From Variovorax gossypii (GTDB lineage: Bacteria > Pseudomonadota > Gammaproteobacteria > Burkholderiales > Burkholderiaceae_C): 64,000 bases of DNA. A program made the translations under genes and the position numbers. Position 1 is the first letter of the stretch, and each line of letters starts with the position of its first letter. The notes under the pieces were generated by a model. It ran no database searches. It saw only the letters and a list, made by a program, of their open reading frames with translations, and had not been told where the DNA came from. Location: contig NZ_RXOE01000011.1 in NCBI RefSeq assembly GCF_003965815.1, positions 122,651 through 186,650 of the forward strand, written 5' to 3'. Positions 17,933 to 25,469 of the stretch are shown here, piece after piece.

Positions 17933-18934
17933 ATGAGCACCACAGAAGTCGTCCGCGACGCCCAAAGCGCCGAAACCTACAACCCCCTGGCCAAGCAGAA
18001 AGCGGCGGCCAAGCTCTCGCGCATTCCCGTCAAGGTGGTGCAGAGCGGCGAAGTGCTCAAGAAGCCCGACTGGATCCGCGTCAAGGCCGGCAGCCCCACC
18101 ACGCGCTTCTACGAGATCAAGCAGATCCTGCGCGAGAGCAACCTGCACACCGTCTGCGAAGAGGCTTCCTGCCCGAACATCGGCGAATGCTTCGGCAAGG
18201 GCACGGCCACCTTCATGATCATGGGCGACAAGTGCACGCGCCGCTGCCCGTTCTGCGACGTGGGCCACGGCCGCCCCGATCCGCTCGACAAGGACGAGCC
18301 GCTCAACCTCGCGAAGACCATCGCCAAGCTGCGCCTGAAGTACGTGGTGATCACCAGCGTCGACCGCGACGACCTGCGCGACGGCGGCAGCCAGCACTTC
18401 GTCGACTGCATCAGGAATATCCGCGAGCTCTCGCCCACCACGCAGATCGAGATCCTCGTGCCCGACTTCCGCGGCCGCGACGACCGCGCCCTCGAGATCC
18501 TCAAGGCCGCGCCGCCGGACGTGATGAACCACAACCTGGAAACCGCGCCGCGCCTCTACAAGGAAGCGCGCCCCGGCAGCGACTACCAGTTCAGCCTGAA
18601 CCTGCTGAAGAAGTTCAAGGCGCTGCACCCCAACGTGCCCACCAAGAGCGGCATCATGGTCGGCCTCGGCGAAACCGACGAAGAGATCCTGCAGGTCATG
18701 CGCGACATGCGCGCCCACGACATCGACATGCTGACCATCGGCCAGTACCTGTCCCCGTCGGGCTCGCACCTGCCGGTGCGCCGCTACGTGCACCCCGACA
18801 CCTTCAAGATGTTCGAGGAAGAGGCCTACAAGATGGGCTTCAGCCACGCCGCCGTGGGCGCGATGGTGCGGTCGAGCTACCACGCGGACCAGCAGGCAGG
18901 ACACGTTCTGGCCGGCGCGCCGGCGCTCGATTGA
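17933..18934 (+). CDS. lipA: Lipoyl synthase (radical SAM)
   Basis: This 333-residue enzyme inserts two sulfurs into protein-bound octanoate. The auxiliary cluster cysteines are CEEASCPNIGEC (Cys75, 80, 86) and the radical SAM cluster is CTRRCPFC (Cys101, 105, 108). Length and the C-terminal SSYHADQQAG are normal. Its stop codon overlaps a TTG that begins the next gene (TTGA at 18931-18934), so the glycan cassette downstream may be expressed as part of the lipBA transcript. Confidence 0.98.
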   Translation: MSTTEVVRDAQSAETYNPLAKQKAAAKLSRIPVKVVQSGEVLKKPDWIRVKAGSPTTRFYEIKQILRESNLHTVCEEASCPNIGECFGKGTATFMIMGDKCTRRCPFCDVGHGRPDPLDKDEPLNLAKTIAKLRLKYVVITSVDRDDLRDGGSQHFVDCIRNIRELSPTTQIEILVPDFRGRDDRALEILKAAPPDVMNHNLETAPRLYKEARPGSDYQFSLNLLKKFKALHPNVPTKSGIMVGLGETDEEILQVMRDMRAHDIDMLTIGQYLSPSGSHLPVRRYVHPDTFKMFEEEAYKMGFSHAAVGAMVRSSYHADQQAGHVLAGAPALD

Positions 18935-20316
18935 ACAACGACACCGCGGCGACACAGCCCGCCGCGGACGACGCCCCGCGGCAGGGCAAGCCCCTGCACA
19001 TCCTCCTGGCGATGTGCTACCTGCTGCATCGCACGGGCGCCGAGATGTTCACGCGCGACCTGGCGATGTGGCTGCGACGCCGCGGGCACGCCGTCACCAT
19101 CTTCGCGACGGCCTTCGGCGACATGGCGAACGAGCTGCGCTTCGCCTCCATCGCCTGCGTCACCGACCTGGCGGACATGGCGGCGCGGCCGGACGTGATC
19201 GTCGGCAACACGCATCACGAGACAGTTCGCGCCCTGCTTCACTTCCACGATGTGCCGGTCATCACGATCTGCCACGACCGCAGCGCCGACCACGGACGAC
19301 CCGCGCAGTTCGCACAGGTCGTGCGCCATGTGGCGGTCGACGAGAACTGCGCGCAACGGCTGGTGCACGAGTTCGGCATCGAGCGCGAGCGCATCGAGCT
19401 GATCCAGAACGGCGTCGACCTCTCGCGCTTTCCCCTGCGCGGCGCACTGCCGCAGCGGGCCCGCACGGCGCTCGTCTTCAGCAACTACGCCTCGCACAAC
19501 GAGCAGCTCGAGGAGATCCGCGCCGCCTGCGTGCAGCGCGGGCTGTCGCTGGACGTGATCGGCAGCGGCACCGGCAACCACCTGCCCGACCCGGCCGAGG
19601 CGCTGGGCCGCTACGACATCGTGTTCGGAAAGGGCCGCTGCGCCACCGAGGCGCTGTGCACCGGAAACGCGGTGGTGGTGCTCGATCCGGCCTGGGGCAT
19701 GGGCGAAATGGTGACGGCCGCGACCGTGGCCCGCACGCGGCACTGGAATTTCGGCCGAGCGCTGTTGATCCAGCAGATCACGCGGGAGAGCGTAGGTGCC
19801 GAACTCGACCGCTACGACGCCGAGGATGCGGCCAGGGCTGGTGAATGGATGCGCACGCATGGCAGTCTCGACGCCACGCTGGGCGCGCTCGAGAGCTGCG
19901 TACAACGTATGGTCCGGGAGCATCCTGTGATCGAGGTTCCCGCGAGCCAGCGGGCGGACGAGATGTCCCGCTACATGCAGGACTGGATCCGGCGCGGCAA
20001 TCCTTCGGCTGCGCAGCTGACCATTGCATTGCTGCAACAGCATGTCGCGGGGCTGCAGCAGTCCTTCAACGACCACCAGCACATGTACCAGAGCCGGATC
20101 GAGGCGGTGCAGGCCGAGGCGGAGCACGCGGCGCAGTCGAATGCCCACTGCAACGAACGGCTGGCCGAAGCCGTGCGGCAGGCGCAGCAGGCACGCACCG
20201 AACTCGCCCTGCTCCAGGCGCAACTGCGCGAGGTCTACGCCAGCCGCTCATGGCGCGTGACCGAACCGCTGCGCCGCATCTCGACTCTGGTTCGCCCCGG
20301 CGAACCGCAGGTATGA
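18931..20316 (+). CDS. Glycosyltransferase (GT4-like) with C-terminal coiled coil
   Basis: The protein has about 461 residues from TTG at 18931. The first ATG in frame (19012) would cut into strand one, so the TTG coupled to the lipA stop is preferred. The Rossmann start LHILLAMCYLLHRTGAEMFT, a host of Rossmann strands and ELIQNGVDLSRFP (a GT4 donor-site landmark) suggest a GT-B transferase, and GKGRCATEALCTGNAVVV is the C-terminal nucleotide-sugar region. Residues about 355-440 are a Gln/Ala coiled coil ending YASRSWRVTEPLRRISTLV, a tail common on bacterial polysaccharide glycosyltransferases. Donor and acceptor unknown. It ends in an ATGA overlap with the next gene. Confidence 0.75.
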   Translation: MNNDTAATQPAADDAPRQGKPLHILLAMCYLLHRTGAEMFTRDLAMWLRRRGHAVTIFATAFGDMANELRFASIACVTDLADMAARPDVIVGNTHHETVRALLHFHDVPVITICHDRSADHGRPAQFAQVVRHVAVDENCAQRLVHEFGIERERIELIQNGVDLSRFPLRGALPQRARTALVFSNYASHNEQLEEIRAACVQRGLSLDVIGSGTGNHLPDPAEALGRYDIVFGKGRCATEALCTGNAVVVLDPAWGMGEMVTAATVARTRHWNFGRALLIQQITRESVGAELDRYDAEDAARAGEWMRTHGSLDATLGALESCVQRMVREHPVIEVPASQRADEMSRYMQDWIRRGNPSAAQLTIALLQQHVAGLQQSFNDHQHMYQSRIEAVQAEAEHAAQSNAHCNERLAEAVRQAQQARTELALLQAQLREVYASRSWRVTEPLRRISTLVRPGEPQV

Positions 20317-21092
20317 AGTCGCTGGTGATCGCCGCCCATTCGGGCCACGAACTGCTGCTTTGGAAGTGGCTGCGCAACGAGCGGCCCGACTTCGTGGTGC
20401 TGACCAACGGCGCCGGATCGACCGGCGTGCCGCGGCTCGAACCGACGGTCGACAATCTCTCGCGCGCCGGTGCCCGCTGGATCCCGGAGGTGGTGCAGCC
20501 GGTCGCCGACGCCGACATCTACCGCGCCCTTCTCGAAGGCGACACGAGCCTCTTCACGCGATGGGTCGATGCGCTGGCCGATCACGTCGTCGAGCAGGGT
20601 ATCGACTGCATCGTCGCCGACGAAGCCGAGGACTACAACCCTTCGCACGACATGTGCCGCCTGATGGCCAACCAGGTCGCGGCGCAGGTCATGGCGCGCG
20701 GCCGCGAGGTCGTCTCGCTCGGCTATCCCACCGTGGGCCACCCCAGCCCGCCGGCGCGGCTGGCGTCCGAGCGCCACGTCGTGGTCGAGCTCGATGCGAA
20801 CGAGCTGCAGGCCAAGCTGGACGACATGCACGGCTACGCGCGCCATTTCGGCGGCCAGCTGGAGCAGGAGCTGGCGGGCTTCATCGCCGAGTTCGGCGCC
20901 CAGGCCTACGGCCGCGAATGCCTCTTCGCCGCACAGCCCACGCGCTACGAACTGGCCCAGCCGCCCGCGGGCAAGCCCGCCTTCGAAGTCTTCGGCGAAG
21001 AACGCGTCGCCGCCGGCGTCTACAAGCACGTGATCCGCGGCTCCCACCTGCAGGCCGTGGCCGACCGGCTGCGCGGCGCCATTCGCCGTTGA
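20313..21092 (+). CDS. Unassigned protein with weak PIG-L deacetylase resemblance
   Basis: The product is 259 residues, starting MKSLVIAAHSGHELLLWKWL at the ATG overlapping the previous stop. The opening resembles the VVAAHPDDE strand-loop of PIG-L/LmbE N-acetylglucosamine deacetylases, and DEAEDYNPSHDMCRLMANQV resembles their second metal motif. However, the DD pair of AHPDDE is replaced by GH, so zinc binding and deacetylase activity are doubtful. Position between a glycosyltransferase and two sugar-modifying enzymes supports a role on a sugar intermediate. I do not recognise the family with certainty. Confidence 0.6.
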   Translation: MKSLVIAAHSGHELLLWKWLRNERPDFVVLTNGAGSTGVPRLEPTVDNLSRAGARWIPEVVQPVADADIYRALLEGDTSLFTRWVDALADHVVEQGIDCIVADEAEDYNPSHDMCRLMANQVAAQVMARGREVVSLGYPTVGHPSPPARLASERHVVVELDANELQAKLDDMHGYARHFGGQLEQELAGFIAEFGAQAYGRECLFAAQPTRYELAQPPAGKPAFEVFGEERVAAGVYKHVIRGSHLQAVADRLRGAIRR

Positions 21093-21122
21093 CCTGACGC
21101 ATCAGCCAGCGACGACGCCGCG

Positions 21123-22091
21123 ATGATCTTCACGACGCCCGCCAGCGACGACGACAGCACGGCCACCGTCGCCGATCCCGTCGTCACCGTACCGGCCCCG
21201 CTTGCCGCCGACACCGCGCTGTCCCATGCGGTCGTGGGCATCGGCCGCTTCGGCTGCGTGCACGCCCGCAAGCTCCTCTCCCTGCAAGGCTTCCATCTGC
21301 GCGCGCTGGTCGATTGCTCGCCGTCGGCCCGCGTCGCAAGCGAGCTTGCCGCGTTGCCGTTGCTGTCCAGCCTGGACGACATGCCGCGGGACATCGCCTC
21401 GGCCACCGTCGCCACCTGCGACGACGCGCATGCCGAGGTCGCGATGGCTTTGATGCGACGCGGCTGTCATGTGCTGGTGGAAAAGCCGCTGTGCATCGAC
21501 CGGCACGAAGGCGCCCTGATGATCCGCACGGCGCGGCAATGCGGCGTCACCCTCGGCACCGGACACATCGAGCGCTTCAATCCGGTGTTCGACGAGTCGC
21601 TCCTGGGCCGGCTGCGCAACGCGGCCACGAACCATCGCCAGAGCCGGAGCGCCCGTCCGTTCATGCGCTTCCGGCGCTGCTCGACCCGCATCGCGACCGC
21701 CAGGGACAGCGTGCTGGACCTGATGGTGCACGACCTCGACCTGTTCGCATGGCTGTGCGCAATTCCCGGCGAGGCGCCACTCGAGCTACTCGCGCTGCAT
21801 GTCGATGCGCATGGCGTGCGCGCCCGCGTGCGGCTGGATGCGCTTGTCGCCGAGTTCGAGAGCGGCTACGGCAGCCTGCCCGCGGCCCGGCTGCAGCTGT
21901 GCGACGGCCATCGCGAGCAATGGCTGGACCTGCGCGGCGCGGCGTCGACAACGGCGGCCGGCGGCGACGATGCCCTGGCGCGCCAGTACCAGGGCTTCCG
22001 GCGCGCGGTGCTGGGCGAGCCCAGCCGCATCGCGTCCGGCGCGGATGGCCTGGCGGCCGTCACCCGCGCCTGCCAGATACTGCGCGCATGA
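21123..22091 (+). CDS. Gfo/Idh/MocA-family sugar-nucleotide dehydrogenase (WlbA/WbpB-like)
   Basis: This 322-residue protein has Rossmann loop VVGIGRFGCVHARKLLSLQG (about 37-56) and the family EKP triad in VLVEKPLCIDRHEG (Glu120-Lys121-Pro122). GHIERFNPVFDESL follows, as in enzymes that oxidise C3 of UDP-N-acetylhexosamines. The next gene is a DegT aminotransferase, the partner such dehydrogenases need to make 3-amino sugars. The N-terminal 35 residues (TTPASDDDSTATVADPVVTV) look unstructured. Substrate assignment is inferred from gene pairing only. Confidence 0.8.
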   Translation: MIFTTPASDDDSTATVADPVVTVPAPLAADTALSHAVVGIGRFGCVHARKLLSLQGFHLRALVDCSPSARVASELAALPLLSSLDDMPRDIASATVATCDDAHAEVAMALMRRGCHVLVEKPLCIDRHEGALMIRTARQCGVTLGTGHIERFNPVFDESLLGRLRNAATNHRQSRSARPFMRFRRCSTRIATARDSVLDLMVHDLDLFAWLCAIPGEAPLELLALHVDAHGVRARVRLDALVAEFESGYGSLPAARLQLCDGHREQWLDLRGAASTTAAGGDDALARQYQGFRRAVLGEPSRIASGADGLAAVTRACQILRA

Positions 22092-23263
22092 AGATCCCGC
22101 TGTTCCGGCCGGCGGCTTGCGCCGAACCGACGGCGGCGCGCCTGGCCCAGTCCCTGGCCGGCGTGCTGCGCAGCGGCACCTACATCCTCGGTCCGCAGGT
22201 CCAATCCCTGGAGACGCGGCTGTCGGCATTGCTGCAAGGCCGCGAGACGGTGGCCGCAGGGTCGGGCTCCGAGGCTCTGCTGCTGGCCTTCAAGAGCCTC
22301 GGCATCGGCAATGCGGGCGGCGGCGACGCGCTGGACGAAGTCCTGGTGCCGGCCTACACCTTCGTCGCCTGCGCGGAAGCGGTGCTCGCAGCCGGCGCGC
22401 GGCCGGTCTTCGTCGACAGCGCGCCGGACGACTTCATCCCCATGCCCGAGGATTTCCGCAAGGCCCGCACGCCTCGTACGCGCGCGATCCTCGCGGTGGG
22501 CCTGTTCGGCGATGCGAGCAACCTGCCCGAGCTGGCCGACTGGTGCCGCGACGAAGGGCTGCTGCTGGTCGAGGACGTGGCGCAGTGCCTGGGAGCCCGG
22601 GCCGGCGACGGCGCCACGACAGGTCACGCCGCCGGCACCTGGGGCGATGCTGCGGCGATGAGCTTTTATCCAACCAAGACCCTGGGCGCCGCCGGCGACG
22701 CCGGTGCGCTGGCCTTCAAGGACCCGCGCCACGCGGACAAGGCCCGGCTGCTGCGCAACCACGGCTACCGCGACGGCGTTCATCGCTGCCTCGGGCACAA
22801 CAGCCGCATGGACGAGCTGCAGGCCTGCCTGCTCCACGCCGCGCTCGACGACTTCCCCGCGAACCTCGCGCGGCGTCGCGCCATCGCCGCGCGCTACCTC
22901 GCGGCCTGGTCGGACCTGCCGATGCGCCTGCCGAAAGACTCGGCCGGCCACGCCTGGAACTACTTCGTCGTCCGGCTGCCCGGTCCGCTCGAGCGCGAGA
23001 ACTTCGCGGCCCGGCTGGCAGCGTCCGGCATCGCCACCCGCGTCTACTACGAGCAGCCGCTTCACCTGCACGAGGCGCTACGACCCTGGCACGGCGACCG
23101 CGGTGCCCTGCCGCACAGTGAAAGGCTGGCCGGCTGTTCGCTCGCATTGCCGCTGTACCCGATGCTCGACGACGAGGAAATCGGGTACATCATCGATGCC
23201 GTACGGCAAGCAGCCCGAGCCCCGGGCGCCCCGCACCCGACGACATGCCAGCCACCGTCCTGA
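22088..23263 (+). CDS. DegT/DnrJ/EryC1-family PLP sugar aminotransferase
   Basis: This 391-residue enzyme starts MKIPLFRPAACAEPTAARLA at an ATG overlapping the dehydrogenase stop by 4 bp. A longer upstream frame is antiphase to that gene and is rejected. The PLP lysine is Lys197 in MSFYPTKTLGAAGDAGAL, the cofactor aspartate is in LLVEDVAQCLGA, and RNHGYRDGVH and HNSRMDELQACLL are family hallmarks. It should aminate a keto-sugar nucleotide, most likely the product of the adjacent dehydrogenase. Confidence 0.88.
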   Translation: MKIPLFRPAACAEPTAARLAQSLAGVLRSGTYILGPQVQSLETRLSALLQGRETVAAGSGSEALLLAFKSLGIGNAGGGDALDEVLVPAYTFVACAEAVLAAGARPVFVDSAPDDFIPMPEDFRKARTPRTRAILAVGLFGDASNLPELADWCRDEGLLLVEDVAQCLGARAGDGATTGHAAGTWGDAAAMSFYPTKTLGAAGDAGALAFKDPRHADKARLLRNHGYRDGVHRCLGHNSRMDELQACLLHAALDDFPANLARRRAIAARYLAAWSDLPMRLPKDSAGHAWNYFVVRLPGPLERENFAARLAASGIATRVYYEQPLHLHEALRPWHGDRGALPHSERLAGCSLALPLYPMLDDEEIGYIIDAVRQAARAPGAPHPTTCQPPS

Positions 23264-24630
23264 CCACGCTGTCGACTCGCCCCGTCCCGGGCCTGGTCGA
23301 GAACCACGCGGCCTATGCGCGGCGGCACGGCTACGCGCACCGCGTCGTCGACAGCACCCATGTGTGGGGCCCGCGCCAGCCGGTCTACTTCCGCTACCAC
23401 GCGATCTACCACCACCTGGCGCAGATCGGCGAAGGCAGCCTGCTGCTGGTGCTCGACCAGTTCGCGGTGGTCTACGAGCCCCGTGCGCTGGAAGAGACTT
23501 TCGCGGGCATCGACGCGCTGGTCAGCGCGCAGCCCGACGACGACGCGCTCTGCAACACCAGCATGCTCCTGCTGCGCAACACGGCCGAGGTGCGCGAGAA
23601 GCTTCGCCAGCTGGTCGACCATGTCTCCCACTGGGCGGTGCGCATCCTGGAAGACGACGAGCAGCCTGAGAACTCGCTGGTCGCGCACGTCTTTCCGCCC
23701 CGCCCCTGCGGCCTGGCGCTGCCCAACGGCGTCTATACCAACGTGCAGGCCAGCTGGCCCGGCGGCGGATATCACGACTCCATCCGCGGCGTGCGGCCGC
23801 TGGTGGCCAGCGACGCGCCCACCTGGCGCCGCACAGGGCCCGGCAACCGGTGGACGCCGACGCTGGACTACGACTTCCGCGGCGTGCAGAACCTGGTCGA
23901 CGAGGCCGCCGCGCTGGCCGCCGGCGAACGCCCGCCCTGCCTCGTGCTCGCCGAAGCCGCGCAGCCGGAGGGCGACGAGCTGCACCTGAACCCCGGCGCG
24001 CGCATCGCCTTCGTGAGCATCTACACGCACCACATCGCGAGCTACGGCCGCATCCACGAAGAGAGCTTCGCGCGCTACTGCCTGCGCCATGGCTACGGCT
24101 ATCACCTCTACCGCAAGGTGCCGGAGTTCGCGAACGGGCTGACGGGCTCGTGGGCCAAGCCGCACGTGATGCGGCGCCACCTCGCGGAGCACGAGTTCCT
24201 GCTATGGGTCGACGCGGACATCATCGCGATGAACCAGTCGCTGCACATGGAGCCGCTGGTCGAGGGGCGGGATGCCCTGGTGGGCAACGACCACACGGCG
24301 TGGAACATGAATTCCAGCGTGGTCGGCGTGCGCAACACGCCCGCGATGCATGCGCTGGTCGAGGACGTCTGCAAGCAGATCGAGAACGCGCCCGACCGCT
24401 CGTCGATCCACGCCAACGGCGGCGACCAGACCTACTTCGCGAACGCGTTCAGGGCGCGCGGCCTCATCACGCAAGCCCAGGTGGTCGATGCCCTGTCGCT
24501 CGACGCCCCCGTGATCTACGCCACCGGCGAGAGCCACTTCGTGCATTTCCCTACGCAATACACGCCGCAGCGTGCCGCATCGATGCACGCATGGAACCAG
24601 CGCAGCCTCGCGCGCGACGCCGACGGCTAG
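23245..24630 (+). CDS. GT34-like glycosyltransferase with a degenerate tandem copy
   Basis: The protein has 461 residues in two related halves. The C-terminal half (about 253-450) has YCLRHGYGYHLYRKVPE, a KPHVMRRHL helix, WVDADIIAMN with a DAD motif at 323-325, MNSSVVGVRNT and GGDQTYFANAF, the layout of galactosyltransferase family 34. The N-terminal half repeats it as YARRHGYAHRVVD, RYHAIYHHL, LVLDQFAVV (no DxD), CNTSMLLLRNT and ENSLVAHVF. The N-terminal copy therefore probably lacks catalysis and may serve in acceptor binding or dimerisation. It overlaps the previous gene by 19 bp and ends the cassette before a repeat. Confidence 0.7.
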   Translation: MPATVLTTLSTRPVPGLVENHAAYARRHGYAHRVVDSTHVWGPRQPVYFRYHAIYHHLAQIGEGSLLLVLDQFAVVYEPRALEETFAGIDALVSAQPDDDALCNTSMLLLRNTAEVREKLRQLVDHVSHWAVRILEDDEQPENSLVAHVFPPRPCGLALPNGVYTNVQASWPGGGYHDSIRGVRPLVASDAPTWRRTGPGNRWTPTLDYDFRGVQNLVDEAAALAAGERPPCLVLAEAAQPEGDELHLNPGARIAFVSIYTHHIASYGRIHEESFARYCLRHGYGYHLYRKVPEFANGLTGSWAKPHVMRRHLAEHEFLLWVDADIIAMNQSLHMEPLVEGRDALVGNDHTAWNMNSSVVGVRNTPAMHALVEDVCKQIENAPDRSSIHANGGDQTYFANAFRARGLITQAQVVDALSLDAPVIYATGESHFVHFPTQYTPQRAASMHAWNQRSLARDADG

Positions 24631-24663
24631 AGAATCAGGCGCAGCCCCTTCGCGAGACACCGC

Positions 24664-24747
24664 GGAACCGGCTCCGCCGGGCCGCAGGTGTCGCCCCCGG
24701 CGAGGGGGTTGGCGCAGCGACACGAAGTGCGCGAAGCCTGGGGGAGT
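24664..24747. repeat. Interspersed repeat between convergent genes, copy 1
   Basis: The element runs from GGAACCGGCT to GCCTGGGGGAG and holds a CCCCC/GGGGG hairpin (24694-24708). A second copy lies at 51380-51458 between ptsH and ptsI. Shared blocks are AACCGGCT..GCCGGGC, TCGCCCCCGGCGAGGGGG, ACACGAAGTG and AAGCCTGGGGG. It fills the gap between the glycan cassette and baeR and could act as a bidirectional hairpin. Confidence 0.7.
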
Positions 24748-24748
24748 T

Positions 24749-25453
24749 TCACGGTAAGTCGAGCCTGTAGCCGACCCCGTAGATCGACCGGATCAGCTCC
24801 TGCCCTCCGCTCGCCGCGTCGAGCTTGCGGCGCAGGTTCTTGACGTGGCTGTCGACCGCGCGATCGGTCACGGCGCGCTGGTCGGCATGCACATGGTCGA
24901 GCAGCCTGTCGCGCGAGAGCACGCGGCCGCGCGCGTCGGCCAGCGCCTTCAGCAGGCGGAACTCGACCGGCGTGAGATCCAGCGGCGTGCCCTGCCAGGC
25001 GGCCTTGTAGGCCTGCGCGTCGATCTGCAGCGGCGACGCCTCGCGCGCCGCATAGCCGCTGCGCCGCAGCAGCGCCTTCACGCGCGCCACCACCTCGCGC
25101 GGGCTGAAGGGCGTCTTGCAGATGTAGTCGTCCGCACCGATCTCGAGCCCCATCAGTCGGTCGGCCTCCTCGACGCGCGCCGTGAGCATGATCACCGGCA
25201 CCTCGCTGAACTGCCGCAGCTCGCGGCACACGCTCATGCCGTCCTGCCCGGGCAGCATGACGTCGAGCAGCACCAGGTCGGGCCGGCGGGCCTTCACGCT
25301 GGGCACCGCCTCCAGCCCGTTCGCGATCCATTGCGAGGTGTAGCCCGACGCCCGCAGGTAGTCGGCGAGCAGCGCGGCCATGCGCGGCTCGTCCTCGACG
25401 ATCAGGATGTGGGCCGTCGCCGCCGGCGTGTCGTTCGTCGTTGCTGTCGTCAT
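24749..25453 (-). CDS. baeR: OmpR-family response regulator (BaeR-like)
   Basis: The 234-residue regulator starts at the ATG at 25453 (MTTATTNDTPAATAHILIVE). The receiver has Asp64 in LLDVMLPGQDG and Lys113, and the winged helix has LTPVEFRLLKALADARGRV and RAVDSHVKNLRRKL. It closely resembles E. coli BaeR, including GLEIGADDYICK and the VVTDR-like AVTDRAVDSHVKN. Unusually a Thr is inserted after the switch lysine (ICKTPFSPRE, where BaeR has ICKPYSPRE), which displaces the conserved Lys-Pro bond. It follows baeS with 16 bp between them. Confidence 0.85.
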   Translation of the reverse strand: MTTATTNDTPAATAHILIVEDEPRMAALLADYLRASGYTSQWIANGLEAVPSVKARRPDLVLLDVMLPGQDGMSVCRELRQFSEVPVIMLTARVEEADRLMGLEIGADDYICKTPFSPREVVARVKALLRRSGYAAREASPLQIDAQAYKAAWQGTPLDLTPVEFRLLKALADARGRVLSRDRLLDHVHADQRAVTDRAVDSHVKNLRRKLDAASGGQELIRSIYGVGYRLDLP

Positions 25454-25469
25454 CGTCCTGCCCTCCTCC

